Notes: generated by a model not told the origin, from the sequence alone. A stretch of DNA of 37,271 bases from Bacteroidaceae bacterium (GCA_017651505.1 JAGCCV010000085.1:1-37271), one strand, 5' to 3'; positions 6,880-16,534 are shown, numbered from the stretch's first letter. Numbers and translations are program-made.

Positions 6880-9800
6880 ATGTTAAGAAAAGTAAGATTC
6901 TTGCTGCTTACACTGTCTGCTGTTTTAGTGGCTGTAAGTGCACAGGCACAGATCACTACCTCATCTATGGGTGGTAAGGTAGTCGATGATGCCAACGAAC
7001 CCGTCATTGGCGCGACTGTACAGGCTGTTCACGAGCCTTCAGGTACGCTTTACGGTGCGATTACTAATGTTGACGGTCGTTATGCCATCCAAGGTATGCG
7101 TACCGGTGGTCCTTACACAGTAACCATCTCTTATATCGGTTACTCTACCCGGACTTACAAGGACATCACACTGCAGCTGGGTGAAATTTTTAACCTGAAT
7201 GTTGAGATTTCTGAGTCAGCTGAGATGCTGGGTGAGGTAGTTGTTACTGGAACCGCATCAAAGTTCGCACAGGAAAAAACTGGTGCTACAACCAACATCA
7301 ACAACGCTACTATCCGTGAGTTACCAACCGTAAGCCGAAGCATTACGGATATCGCTCGCCTCTCTCCATACGCTAATGGTATGGGTTTCGCAGGTGGTGA
7401 CGGCCGTTCCACCAACTTCACAGTGGATGGTGCCAACTTCAACAATAACTTTGGTTTGGACCCAAACCTGCCTGGTGGCGGTTCACCCATCTCTGTGGAT
7501 GCTATTGAGGAAATGCAGGTGGTGGTGACTCCGTTCGATGTTCGTCAGAGCAACTTTATTGGTGGCGGTATCAATGCTGTTACCAAGTCGGGTACCAATA
7601 CCTTTAAGGGTACAGCTTATACTTACTACACTAATGAGAATCTGCATGGTACCAACATCGCAGGTGTAGATGTGGCTCGTAGCAAGGAACGTAAATATAT
7701 ATATGGTGCGACCTTGGGTGGCCCTATCATTAAGAACAAGTTGTTCTTCTTCGCAAATGTTGAGTATTCTAAGGTGCCTACTGAAGTAAATCGTTGGAGA
7801 GCATCAGAAAATGGTGTAGCTGTGCCAGACCAGTACATTTCCCGTACTACTATGGCCGATATGAAAAAAGTGAGCGATTTTGTGAAGCAGAGATATGGTT
7901 ATGACACCGGTTCTTATACCAGCTTCCCTGCTGATGAGAAGAACATCAAATTGTTAGGACGTATTGACTGGAACATTACACAGGATCATCACTTGGCAGT
8001 TCGTTATAACTACACCAAGAACACTGCCTGGAACCCAACCAACGGTAACTCTGCTGACACAGGTTTCCGTCTGAGAAATATGGATCGTTTCTCTCATTAT
8101 TCCATGGCATTTGCTAATGCGATGTTTTCTCAGGATAACAAGGTGAACACCATCTCTGTTGACTTGAACAGCCACTTCGGAAGCAACCTGTCTAACCAGT
8201 TGCTGTTCACTTATTCTAATATTGAGGATGTGCGTGGCACCAACTCATCTGAGTTCCCTTTCATTGACATTATGTATGGTTATAAGGAGGGTGATTTTTC
8301 TGCGGATGTCCCTAATGCATACGACTTTGGTGGATACAATGTCAAACAGACTTTGGAGCCTTATATGTCATTAGGTTATGAGCTGTTTACATGGAACAAT
8401 AAGGTGCAAAACAAGGTGACTACTATCACTGATAACTTCACCGCTTACTTGGGTGCTCACAAGCTGACTGCTGGTTTCAATTTCGAACATCAGCTGGCAA
8501 ACAATTCCTATATGCGCAACGGTACAGGTTATTACCGCTATCGCTCACTGGATGACTTCCTGAATGAGCGCACTCCTGAGGCAGTGGCATTAACCTATGG
8601 TTACAGTGGTAATGCTAATCCAACAGCTCAGGTTACTTTCAACCAGATAGGTGTTTATGTGCAGGATGAGTGGAACGTACTGGACAATCTGAAATTGACT
8701 GGTGGTATTCGCTTTGATAACATTCACTTCGACAAGGATGATATTATGCGTAATAACGCCATTTACGAGTTAGATTACAACGGCAAGCATGTTGATACTG
8801 GTTCATGGCCTAAGAGCAATATCCAGATTTCTCCTCGCTTGGGCTTCTCTTGGGATGTGTTAGGTGACAAGTCGTTGAAGGTACGTGGTGGTACAGGTAT
8901 ATTCACAGGCCGTCTGCCTTTGGTGTTCTTTACCAACATGCCTACTAACTCAGGTATGGTACAGTATCAGGCAACTGCCAATACAAAATATACGAACGGT
9001 GTTGTAACCAGTGTGGATCCAAGATTAGCTAATTTCGCAGGTCAGATGGTAACCGACCGTAACGAGTTTATCAGCCGCTTGGGTACTCCTACCACCATCA
9101 CTCCTGCTGACGGTACTGTGCCAAGTGCTGTGAATGGAATAGATAATAACTTTAAAATGCCGCAGGTATGGAAGACTTCTATCGCAGTTGACTACCAGGT
9201 ACCTGTGTCATTCCCATTGACTGTAACGGGTGAGTTCAACTATACCAAGAACATTAACGCTGTACGTCTGGTAGATTGGAACATCATGGATAATACCAGT
9301 GGTTGGGAACGTTTCTCTGGTGCAGACAACCGTCTGATTTATCCAGCAAACTATACTTATCAGAAGAATCCAGCTTATATACTGACCAACACTTCAAAAG
9401 GTTATGGCTGGACAGCTAACTTTACAGTGAACGCTCAGCCTATTGAGAACATGAACATCATGGCTTCTTACACCCATACGGTAATGAAGGAAGTATCAGG
9501 CATGCCTGGCTCAAACGCTTCCTCTGCATGGTCTGGTCTTTATACCATCGATGGTCCTAACCGTGCAACAGTTCAGAACTCTCAGTACGTAATTCCTGAC
9601 CGTGTTATCGCTTCTGTAAGCTATACTTACCACAAGGATCATTTCAGCTTGTTCTATACAGGTTATAATCCTGCATATTCAAGTGATTATCCCCGTTCAA
9701 ATACCTATTATTACATTGGTGACATGAACAATGACGGTGTAGGTACTGACTTGATGTACATTCCAAAAAATGATAGCGAAATCGTGTTCGTTGACAAGTT

Positions 9801-10248
9801 CGACAGTGATGGCAATCAGACCATCTATGCTGATAAAGATCGTGCAGACTTCTGGAAATTTGTTGAGCAGGATTCTTATCTTAGGAACCATAAGGGCGAA
9901 TACGCAGAAGCATATGCAGTACGCGCTCCCTGGGTACATAAATTTGACTTCCGTTGGGCACATGACTTTACTCTGAACATCGGCAGTACCAAGCATCTGC
10001 TTCAACTCTCAATGGATGTTGAGAACATCGGTAACCTGTTTAACTCTAATTGGGGCGTAGAAAAGATTATGACCCCTGCCAACAATGGTGCTATCTTGAA
10101 ATATGAGGGTAAGAATGAGGCTAACCAGCCTACCTTCTCTCTCTATCGCGATGCTAACGGTAATGCTCCTACCAAGACTTGGGAGTATAACCGCGCTTGG
10201 GATCAGGCTTGGAGAATCCAGTTTGGTGTGAAGTACTACTTCAACTAA
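6880..10248 (+). CDS. Oar-like TonB-dependent outer-membrane receptor
   Basis: This protein of about 1122 residues has an N-terminal signal peptide (hydrophobic core followed by VSAQAQ), a carboxypeptidase-regulatory-like beta-sandwich (GGKVVDDANEPVIGATV through ISYIGYSTRTYKDI), a TonB-box-like segment (GEVVVTG), a plug domain with NFTVDGANFNNNFG and INAVTKSGTNTFKGTAY, and a long beta-barrel ending in FGVKYYFN. This is the Oar/OmpA-related TonB receptor type rather than a SusC, and there is no SusD partner beside it. It probably imports a large or peptide-like substrate across the outer membrane with TonB energy; the ligand is unknown. The frame opens at 6850, but the later ATG gives a standard signal peptide. 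It is monocistronic and followed by a strong terminator. Confidence 0.92.
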   Translation: MLRKVRFLLLTLSAVLVAVSAQAQITTSSMGGKVVDDANEPVIGATVQAVHEPSGTLYGAITNVDGRYAIQGMRTGGPYTVTISYIGYSTRTYKDITLQLGEIFNLNVEISESAEMLGEVVVTGTASKFAQEKTGATTNINNATIRELPTVSRSITDIARLSPYANGMGFAGGDGRSTNFTVDGANFNNNFGLDPNLPGGGSPISVDAIEEMQVVVTPFDVRQSNFIGGGINAVTKSGTNTFKGTAYTYYTNENLHGTNIAGVDVARSKERKYIYGATLGGPIIKNKLFFFANVEYSKVPTEVNRWRASENGVAVPDQYISRTTMADMKKVSDFVKQRYGYDTGSYTSFPADEKNIKLLGRIDWNITQDHHLAVRYNYTKNTAWNPTNGNSADTGFRLRNMDRFSHYSMAFANAMFSQDNKVNTISVDLNSHFGSNLSNQLLFTYSNIEDVRGTNSSEFPFIDIMYGYKEGDFSADVPNAYDFGGYNVKQTLEPYMSLGYELFTWNNKVQNKVTTITDNFTAYLGAHKLTAGFNFEHQLANNSYMRNGTGYYRYRSLDDFLNERTPEAVALTYGYSGNANPTAQVTFNQIGVYVQDEWNVLDNLKLTGGIRFDNIHFDKDDIMRNNAIYELDYNGKHVDTGSWPKSNIQISPRLGFSWDVLGDKSLKVRGGTGIFTGRLPLVFFTNMPTNSGMVQYQATANTKYTNGVVTSVDPRLANFAGQMVTDRNEFISRLGTPTTITPADGTVPSAVNGIDNNFKMPQVWKTSIAVDYQVPVSFPLTVTGEFNYTKNINAVRLVDWNIMDNTSGWERFSGADNRLIYPANYTYQKNPAYILTNTSKGYGWTANFTVNAQPIENMNIMASYTHTVMKEVSGMPGSNASSAWSGLYTIDGPNRATVQNSQYVIPDRVIASVSYTYHKDHFSLFYTGYNPAYSSDYPRSNTYYYIGDMNNDGVGTDLMYIPKNDSEIVFVDKFDSDGNQTIYADKDRADFWKFVEQDSYLRNHKGEYAEAYAVRAPWVHKFDFRWAHDFTLNIGSTKHLLQLSMDVENIGNLFNSNWGVEKIMTPANNGAILKYEGKNEANQPTFSLYRDANGNAPTKTWEYNRAWDQAWRIQFGVKYYFN

Positions 10249-10272
10249 TCTGTTACTACCAGATTTATATAT

Positions 10273-10304
10273 AGAGGAGGCAGCCTTTTGAGGTTGCCTC
10301 CTCT
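10273..10304 (+). terminator. Terminator after the TonB receptor gene
   Basis: AGAGGAGGCAGCC and GGTTGCCTCCTCT form a 13-bp stem (one G-T pair) with a TTTTGA loop, 24 bases after the stop codon. Confidence 0.85.
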
Positions 10305-10382
10305 AATTATAGTATGTTGAGAATAGTTGTCATCTGAGTAGCTGATTGAAGGAGATTTACCGTTGAGAAAGTGATGTGACAA

Positions 10383-10414
10383 TTTGGCAGTTTCCGTAAA
10401 TATCCGTAACTTTG
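10383..10414 (+). promoter_or_regulatory. Consensus promoter of rlmN
   Basis: TTTG (10383-10386), 20 bases, then TAACTTTG (10407-10414) is an exact Bacteroidetes -33/-7 promoter. Transcription near 10420 leaves about 20 bases before the ATG at 10442. Confidence 0.8.
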
Positions 10415-10441
10415 CAACTGATTATACATGAATGTGCACAG

Positions 10442-11476
10442 ATGGACAAACAACCACTTTTGGGAATGACACTCAGCGAGCTGCAAGAGGTGACAAAAGG
10501 CATGGCGATGCCAGGCTTTGCAGCCAAGCAGATAGCGCAGTGGCTCTATGTGAAGAGGGTAGGTAGCATCGATGAGATGACCAACCTCTCATTGAAGCAT
10601 CGTACGCTGCTGGCTGAACGTTATGTGGTAGGAGCAGCTGCTCCAGTCAATGAGATGCGTTCTCAAGATGGTACGGTGAAATATCTTTATCATACACCTG
10701 ACAATCATTTCGTGGAGACGGTATTTATCCCCGATGAAGACCGCGGCACCGTGTGCGTTTCCTCTCAGGTGGGCTGCAAGATGAATTGTAAGTTCTGTAT
10801 GACGGGTAAGCAAGGATTCAGTGGAAATCTCACAGCCAACCAGATAATCAACCAGATACAATCGTTGCCTGAGTATAGGCAACTGACCAATGTGGTGATG
10901 ATGGGCATGGGTGAGCCTCTCGACAATCTTGATGAGGTGATGAAGGCACTGGAAATTATGACGGCTCCATGGGGGTATGCTTGGAGCCCTAAACGAATCA
11001 CCCTTTCTACAGTAGGATTGAAGAAAGGTTTGCAACGCTACCTGGAAGAAAGTGAATGTCACCTGGCTGTGAGCCTGCATGCTCCTGTACCTGCCTTGCG
11101 CCGGGAACTGATGCCAGCAGAGAAAGCCTATTCCATTACTGAGGTGGTTGACTTGTTGCATAATTATGACTTCAGTCACCAACGCCGATTATCCTTTGAG
11201 TATATTGTGTTCAAGGGTGTGAATGATAGCGTGTTATACGCAAAAGAGCTTTTGAAACTCTTACGTGGTTTGGATTGTAGGGTGAACCTGATACGATTTC
11301 ATGCTATTCCAAATGTGGATTTACAAGGGGTAGATATGGAGAAAATGACTGAGCTGAGAGATTACCTTACACAGCATGGGTTGTTTACTACTATCCGTGC
11401 CTCACGTGGAGAAGATATCTTCGCGGCTTGTGGTATGTTATCTACCGCCAAGCAGGAGAGGATTAACAAGAATTAA
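10442..11476 (+). CDS. rlmN: 23S rRNA A2503 / tRNA A37 C2-methyltransferase (radical SAM)
   Basis: This 344-residue RlmN methylates C2 of adenine 2503 in 23S rRNA and of A37 in some tRNAs by a radical SAM mechanism. The 4Fe-4S-binding CxxxCxxC is seen as Cys112, Cys116 and Cys119 (CKMNCKFC). It is followed by the MGMGEPLDN SAM-binding loop. Near the C-terminus RGEDIFAACGML holds Cys330, matching the Cys that resolves the methyl adduct. The frame is open from a TTG at 10412, but that lies inside the -7 box, so the ATG at 10442 is the start. It opens the block of core genes running to 18.2 kb. Confidence 0.96.
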   Translation: MDKQPLLGMTLSELQEVTKGMAMPGFAAKQIAQWLYVKRVGSIDEMTNLSLKHRTLLAERYVVGAAAPVNEMRSQDGTVKYLYHTPDNHFVETVFIPDEDRGTVCVSSQVGCKMNCKFCMTGKQGFSGNLTANQIINQIQSLPEYRQLTNVVMMGMGEPLDNLDEVMKALEIMTAPWGYAWSPKRITLSTVGLKKGLQRYLEESECHLAVSLHAPVPALRRELMPAEKAYSITEVVDLLHNYDFSHQRRLSFEYIVFKGVNDSVLYAKELLKLLRGLDCRVNLIRFHAIPNVDLQGVDMEKMTELRDYLTQHGLFTTIRASRGEDIFAACGMLSTAKQERINKN

Positions 11477-11557
11477 TATTAATTATTAAGAAAGATAAGA
11501 TTTCTATTCCCACTTATTCGTAGTTTTGTGGAGATAATGCCAATATAGAAAGAAAAT

Positions 11558-12604
11558 ATGAGAAGAACAGCTTATTTGATGACGATTGTACTGGTTGCCT
11601 TGTTGTTGGGTGCCTGTAACCGTGGAGGCAACAAACGCTCTTCACTGAATATCTTTACCCCTACTTCCAGTGGTAGGGCGTATGAGTTGTTAGTGGTCTG
11701 CGACGATGCCAATTGGGAAGGCGTGGCAGGTCGTGCATTATATGATGTGTTGGATACAGATGTGCCGGGCTTGCCTCAATCGGAACGCTCTTTCCGCATC
11801 ATGAATACCACCCCTTATGGCTATAATGCAACGTTGAAGATGCTGCGTAATATCATCAAAGTGGACATTGATCCGAGTATCTATACTCAGCCTAAGTTTC
11901 GCTCAGAGATGAATGTGTATGCCAATCCGCAGGCCATCTTGACCATTCAGGGCCCCGATGCCGAGTCGGTAGCTGAATATGTGACCAAAAACGGACAAGC
12001 CATCATTGATTTCTTTACCCGTGCCGAGATGAACCGCCAGATACAAGTGTTGGAATACCAGCATAGCGACATGATATCCAAGAACGTGAAGGAGATGTTC
12101 GACTGTGATGTATGGGTATCGGGCGAGCTGAAGTCATCCAAACGCGGGGAGAATTTCTTCTGGGCAGGTGCCAATGCAGCATCGGGCGACCAGAACTATG
12201 TGATTTACTCATATCCCTACAGAGACCGTCGTACCTTTACCCAGGACTTTTTCGTGCAGAAGCGTGATTCTGTGATGAAGATCAATATTCCAGGAGCGGC
12301 AGAAGGTACCTATATGCAGACCGATGCCCGTTTCGTTACTACCCGTGCTTTCATGCTAAAGGGTGAATACGTGTTTGAAGCACGTGGCTTGTGGAGAGTG
12401 AAGGGTGACATGATGGGCGGCCCGTTTGTCTCGCAGAGTCGTGTGGATACCATCAACCAACGGGTGATAACAGAAGAGATTTTTATCTATGCACCCGAGA
12501 AGCTGAAGCGTAACCTGGTACGTGGCATGGAAGCTTCACTCTATACTATCAAATTGCCAGGCAAAGTGATGGATGATGCACAGATTCCTTTGCAAGATGA
12601 ATGA
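11558..12604 (+). CDS. DUF4837 lipoprotein
   Basis: This 348-residue protein has a lipoprotein signal peptide with lipobox LLGAC (Cys20), then the body typical of the Bacteroidetes family DUF4837 (YELLVVCDDANWEG near residue 43 and FWAGANAASGDQNYVIYSYP in the middle). The function of the family is unknown; it should be an envelope lipoprotein. It follows rlmN with an 81-base gap containing a weak promoter-like TAGTTTTG (11521-11528). It lies 32 bases before the pdxA-like gene, so it is probably co-transcribed with it. Confidence 0.9.
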   Translation: MRRTAYLMTIVLVALLLGACNRGGNKRSSLNIFTPTSSGRAYELLVVCDDANWEGVAGRALYDVLDTDVPGLPQSERSFRIMNTTPYGYNATLKMLRNIIKVDIDPSIYTQPKFRSEMNVYANPQAILTIQGPDAESVAEYVTKNGQAIIDFFTRAEMNRQIQVLEYQHSDMISKNVKEMFDCDVWVSGELKSSKRGENFFWAGANAASGDQNYVIYSYPYRDRRTFTQDFFVQKRDSVMKINIPGAAEGTYMQTDARFVTTRAFMLKGEYVFEARGLWRVKGDMMGGPFVSQSRVDTINQRVITEEIFIYAPEKLKRNLVRGMEASLYTIKLPGKVMDDAQIPLQDE

Positions 12605-12636
12605 TTTTACAATTATTACATAATAGATAACTTTCT

Positions 12637-13737
12637 ATGGAAGGAAAATTTAGAATAGGAATTACACAAGGAGATATCAACGGAGTAGGTTGGGAAGTTG
12701 CGTTGAAGTCGTTTGAAGACCCTACGATGTTGGAACTCTGTACACCTGTTATATATGGTTCGCCCAAGGTGGCTACTTACCATCGTAAGACGATGGAGAT
12801 TCAAACGCCATTCACCATCGTAAAATCAGCTGCAGAAGCTGATGATGCAGTTAATATTGTGACTTGCAATGACGATGATCCCAAGGTGGAATTTGCCAAG
12901 ACAGATGCTGAGGCTGGCAAGGCAGCATGGGGTGCTATGCAGCTGGCTATGAACGAGTATCGTGACGGACTGACAGATGTGCTGGTGATGGCTCCTGTCA
13001 ACGAATTGGCCTTTAAGCAGGCTAATATTGATTATCCAGGCTTCTCCAATTTGATGCAAAGAGAATTGGGAGAAGAGGGAGAGGTGGCTTTATCCATACT
13101 GGTTAAGGATGACCTGCGTGTGGCTTTGGCTACAGAAAATGTACCTATGAAGAATGTGGCCTCTTTGCTGACCAAAGAGTTAATCAAGGAAAAGATGGTT
13201 GTGTTTAACCAGTCGTTGAAAGTCGATTTCGACATCAGTGCGCCGCGCATCGCCGTGCTTTCCTTGAACCCCGGATCTGTATTGAATGATGCAGTTGGAC
13301 AGGAGGAACAAGAGATTATAAAACCAGTTTTGGAAGAGCTGATAGAGGAGAAAGTGATTTGCTATGGTCCTTATTCAGTAGATTCACTTTTAGAGACGAG
13401 CAACTATACACATTTCGATGGCATCTTCGCCATGTATCATGATCAAGGCATGGGATTGTTCAAGGCTCTGAGTATGAATAGTGGTGTGAAGTTTGTTACG
13501 GGTATGTCTGCTATCTGTGTTACACCTGTTCATGGGGTGGAATATGAATTGGCAGGAAAAGGAGTGGCTGACGAGTCGTCGTTGAGAAATGCCATTTTTT
13601 TAGGAATAGACGTATTGCGCAACAGGCATCGTGAAGAAGACGCATTGGCTAACCCTCTGCGTAAGCAGTATTATGATAAACGTGACGACAGCGAGAAACT
13701 GAAACAAATGAAGGAACCTGAGGAAGAGACATTATGA
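12637..13737 (+). CDS. pdxA: PdxA-like protein with altered metal site
   Basis: This 366-residue protein aligns over its full length with 4-hydroxythreonine-4-phosphate dehydrogenase: GITQGDINGVGWEV at the start, the YHDQG motif (His268), and the C-terminal AGKGVADESSLRNAI helix. PdxA makes the pyridoxal-phosphate precursor using NAD and a metal held by three His (166, 211 and 266 in the E. coli enzyme). Only the last is kept here. The usual PGHTE reads PGFSN (Phe136), the usual TTH-x-P reads TEN-x-P (Asn168), and NPHAG reads NPGSV (Gly213). It may be a pseudoenzyme or have a changed activity. Its stop overlaps the next start (ATGA), so the two are translationally coupled. Confidence 0.85.
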   Translation: MEGKFRIGITQGDINGVGWEVALKSFEDPTMLELCTPVIYGSPKVATYHRKTMEIQTPFTIVKSAAEADDAVNIVTCNDDDPKVEFAKTDAEAGKAAWGAMQLAMNEYRDGLTDVLVMAPVNELAFKQANIDYPGFSNLMQRELGEEGEVALSILVKDDLRVALATENVPMKNVASLLTKELIKEKMVVFNQSLKVDFDISAPRIAVLSLNPGSVLNDAVGQEEQEIIKPVLEELIEEKVICYGPYSVDSLLETSNYTHFDGIFAMYHDQGMGLFKALSMNSGVKFVTGMSAICVTPVHGVEYELAGKGVADESSLRNAIFLGIDVLRNRHREEDALANPLRKQYYDKRDDSEKLKQMKEPEEETL

Positions 13738-14990
13738 CAAAGACTGAGATACAACAAGTGAAGCTGAGGTTTGGCATCATCGGCAACGATGAGAACCTGC
13801 TCCATGCCATCGATACTGCTTTGCAAGTGGCACCTACAGATGTGTCTGTGCTTATCACTGGCGAGAGTGGTGTAGGTAAGGAGAGCTTTCCTCAGATCAT
13901 TCATCAGTTCAGTCGCAGGAAACATGGGAAATACATTGCTGTAAACTGTGGTGCCATCCCAGAGGGTACCATTGACTCAGAACTTTTCGGTCATGAGAAA
14001 GGAGCTTTTACTGGTGCCATTAGTGACCGTAAGGGTTACTTCAGCGAGGCAGATGGAGGTACCATCTTCTTGGATGAGGTAGGAGAGTTGCCGTTGCCTA
14101 CACAGGCAAGACTCCTGCGTGTGTTAGAGAATGGCGAGTTCATTAGGGTAGGCTCTTCCAAAGTGGAGAAAACCAATGTGCGCATTGTGGCTGCCACCAA
14201 CGTGAATCTTGACAGGGCAATAACTGACGGACGCTTCCGTGAAGATCTTTTCTATCGCCTTAGTACTGTGCCCATCAAGATACCCCCATTGCGTCAGCGT
14301 GGGGATGATGCTGCTTTGCTGTTCCGTAAGTTTGCCGCTGATTTTGCAGAGAAATACCGTATGCCAGCCATCCAGCTGACAGAGGAGGCAAAACGCATGT
14401 TGGTTAACTATCGTTGGCCTGGTAATGTACGCCAGTTGAAGAATGTAACTGAACAGATATCTATTATAGAGACCGACCGTGAGGTGACGGCTGATATGCT
14501 GAAACGTTATCTGCCTCAACAGGAACAAGGTCAGCGGTTGCCAGCCTTGTTTGGGACCAATGATTTCGGACAGGGCTTTGAGGGAGAACGTGAGTTCCTC
14601 TACAAGATGCTCTATAACCTCAATAATGAAGTGACTGAATTAAAACAGGTAGTCAAGAAACTGATGGCGGGTGAGCAGGTAACGGTAGCAGCAGAAACGC
14701 CTCATACACCATATTATGCGCCTGCTACTTCGTCAACGGATACCGCTATTCCCATCATACAGCATCCTACTGCCACAGGAAGACCAACTGCTTCGTTGCA
14801 TAATGATGATAATATCCAGGATACCGAGGCCGTGGAAGAGGCAGAGGCGATGTCGTTGGATGAGGTAGAGAAGGAAATGATCAAGAAAGCTTTGGATAGA
14901 AACCGTGGAAGGCGTCGGGCAGCAGCCAAAGAGCTCAATATCTCTGAACGTACTTTATATAGAAAGATTAAGTTGTATGACTTGGAGTAA
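13734..14990 (+). CDS. Sigma-54-dependent transcriptional activator (no receiver domain)
   Basis: This 418-residue enhancer-binding protein has a short N-terminus (about 20 residues, no receiver or sensor domain). Its AAA+ domain has Walker A GESGVGKE (43-50; Val replaces the usual Thr), the sigma-54 contact loop GAFTGA (90-95), Walker B IFLDEVGEL (111-119), an arginine-finger segment FREDLFYRL, and WPGNVRQLKN. The C-terminus has a Fis-type helix-turn-helix (NRGRRRAAAKELNISERTLY). It would open promoters bound by sigma-54. The missing sensor domain suggests control by expression level or a partner. It overlaps pdxA by four bases and lptE by fourteen. A sigma-54 promoter exists in the window at 27580-27596, but no direct link is shown. 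Confidence 0.93.
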   Translation: MTKTEIQQVKLRFGIIGNDENLLHAIDTALQVAPTDVSVLITGESGVGKESFPQIIHQFSRRKHGKYIAVNCGAIPEGTIDSELFGHEKGAFTGAISDRKGYFSEADGGTIFLDEVGELPLPTQARLLRVLENGEFIRVGSSKVEKTNVRIVAATNVNLDRAITDGRFREDLFYRLSTVPIKIPPLRQRGDDAALLFRKFAADFAEKYRMPAIQLTEEAKRMLVNYRWPGNVRQLKNVTEQISIIETDREVTADMLKRYLPQQEQGQRLPALFGTNDFGQGFEGEREFLYKMLYNLNNEVTELKQVVKKLMAGEQVTVAAETPHTPYYAPATSSTDTAIPIIQHPTATGRPTASLHNDDNIQDTEAVEEAEAMSLDEVEKEMIKKALDRNRGRRRAAAKELNISERTLYRKIKLYDLE

Positions 14991-15504
14991 GAATTTGGTT
15001 CATGGCGTATGGATGATGGGTTTAGCTGTCATCATGGTGGCTTGCAAGGTGTCGTTAGGCCTGGCACCTATCTCTTCCATAGACTATAGCAAGGTGCATA
15101 CGATGCAGATTGTGGATTTTCAGAACCATGCTGATTATGTGTATGGCCCGTTGGCCACTACTTTGAATGACCAGATGAAGGATTTGTTCATGCGACAGAC
15201 TCGATTGTCTTTGGTGAACAATAACGGAGATATTGTCATAGAAGGTGAGATTGTTGGCTATAACCAGTTTAACGAGGCGATAGATGCCAGTGGCTATTCT
15301 TCTAAGGTTCGCCTAACACTGACTGTAAAAGTGTCATTTACCAACAATACCAATCATGAAGAAGATTTCGAGGATCGTACTTTTAGTGCGTTTCAGACCT
15401 ATGATGCCTCTCAGTTGCTGACTGCGGTGCAAGATCAGCTGATAGAGGTGATGGTGAAAGATATTTCTGAACAGATATTTAACTCAACTGTAGCCAACTG
15501 GTAA
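14977..15504 (+). CDS. lptE: LPS assembly lipoprotein LptE family
   Basis: This 175-residue protein has a hydrophobic N-terminus ending in MVACK, a relaxed lipobox, followed by the LptE-like fold seen in Bacteroidetes: a short beta-strand (MQIVDFQNHA), an amphipathic helix, then VIEGEIVGYN and a strand-rich second half with a final helix. LptE sits with LptD in the outer membrane and helps place LPS on the surface. The frame is open further upstream, but the ATG at 14977 gives the proper signal peptide and leaves only a 14-base overlap with the activator gene. The activator-lptE-TPR-secG order is a common Bacteroidetes arrangement. Confidence 0.85.
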   Translation: MTWSKNLVHGVWMMGLAVIMVACKVSLGLAPISSIDYSKVHTMQIVDFQNHADYVYGPLATTLNDQMKDLFMRQTRLSLVNNNGDIVIEGEIVGYNQFNEAIDASGYSSKVRLTLTVKVSFTNNTNHEEDFEDRTFSAFQTYDASQLLTAVQDQLIEVMVKDISEQIFNSTVANW

Positions 15505-15505
15505 G

Positions 15506-16141
15506 ATGAATGCCAATGATATCATACAATGGATCAAGCATCCCGAGTTACTGAATACGAGCTCTTTGTACGAACTACGCACCATGGTGGCCCGCTATCC
15601 ATATTTCCAGACGCTTCGCTTGTTGTACTTGAAGAACCTTTATCTGTTGCATGATGATACTTTCGGTTCTGAGTTACGAAAGTCTGCTTTGTTTATTGCT
15701 GATCGTAGTAAGTTATATTATCTTATTGAGGGAGATAAATTGACAGTAAAACCAACCAAAGGCACTCAACCTTCAGTGATGCAACAGAAAGAGGGACCTT
15801 CCGAAAGTCGTACGCTTTCGCTCATCGATTCCTTCTTGGCTGAGATGCCGGGAGAGCTTTCTGCCGATGAAGAATTGACATTGGCACCAGCTACTGAGGA
15901 GTATGTACTGACAGAAGATAATATCAGTGTTGATGAGAAAGGGGAATCTGAGGGGGAAGAACTTGACGATAGCTTTTTTACAGAAACTTTGGCTAAAATC
16001 TACATCAAACAGCAACGATATGGCAAAGCTTTGGAAATAATTAGAAAATTAAACTTGAAATATCCAAAAAAAAGTATTTACTTTGCAGACCAAATTCGTT
16101 TTTTAGAGAAATTAGTTATTAACGAGAAAACAAAATCATAA
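15506..16141 (+). CDS. TPR-like protein downstream of lptE
   Basis: This 211-residue soluble protein has a helical N-terminal domain (YELRTMVARYPYFQTLRLL), an acidic, poorly ordered middle (residues about 95-155), and a C-terminal helix pair resembling a tetratricopeptide repeat (LAKIYIKQQRYGKALEIIRK then LNLKYPKKSIYFADQI). There is no signal peptide, so it is cytoplasmic. It starts one base after the lptE stop and ends six bases before secG, so it belongs to the same operon. Its role is unknown; scaffolding of envelope biogenesis would be a guess from position only. Confidence 0.8.
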   Translation: MNANDIIQWIKHPELLNTSSLYELRTMVARYPYFQTLRLLYLKNLYLLHDDTFGSELRKSALFIADRSKLYYLIEGDKLTVKPTKGTQPSVMQQKEGPSESRTLSLIDSFLAEMPGELSADEELTLAPATEEYVLTEDNISVDEKGESEGEELDDSFFTETLAKIYIKQQRYGKALEIIRKLNLKYPKKSIYFADQIRFLEKLVINEKTKS

Positions 16142-16147
16142 TTAAAA

Positions 16148-16510
16148 ATGTATCTACTGATTATTATTTTAATGCTGGTAGCATCTATCTTGATGTGTGG
16201 CATTGTGTTGATTCAAAATTCAAAAGGTGGCGGTTTGGCTTCAGGCTTTTCATCATCAAATGCTATTATGGGTGTTCGTAAGACCACCGATTTTCTCGAA
16301 AAAGCTACATGGACATTGGCTGCTGTGATGGTAATCTGCAGTGTTGTATCTGCTTATTCATTGCCTTCTGCTAACTCAAGCAGTCAGGATGCTATCATGG
16401 AGCAGGCTCAGAAAAATGCCAATACCAATCCTTACAACATGCCTGTTGGTACCAATGCTCCTGCAACTGAGGCTCCTGCAGAAGTTCCTGCAGAGAACCC
16501 TGCTAACTGA
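16148..16510 (+). CDS. secG: Protein-export membrane protein SecG
   Basis: This 120-residue protein has two transmembrane helices (residues about 3-22 and 55-73) joined by the SecG-typical loop QNSKGGGLASGFSSSNAIMG. SecG is the accessory subunit of the SecYEG translocon. The tail is longer than in E. coli and rich in Ala, Pro and Asn, as in other Bacteroidetes. Confidence 0.95.
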   Translation: MYLLIIILMLVASILMCGIVLIQNSKGGGLASGFSSSNAIMGVRKTTDFLEKATWTLAAVMVICSVVSAYSLPSANSSSQDAIMEQAQKNANTNPYNMPVGTNAPATEAPAEVPAENPAN

Positions 16511-16534
16511 AGTTTTTGAAGAATAAGAATTGTC

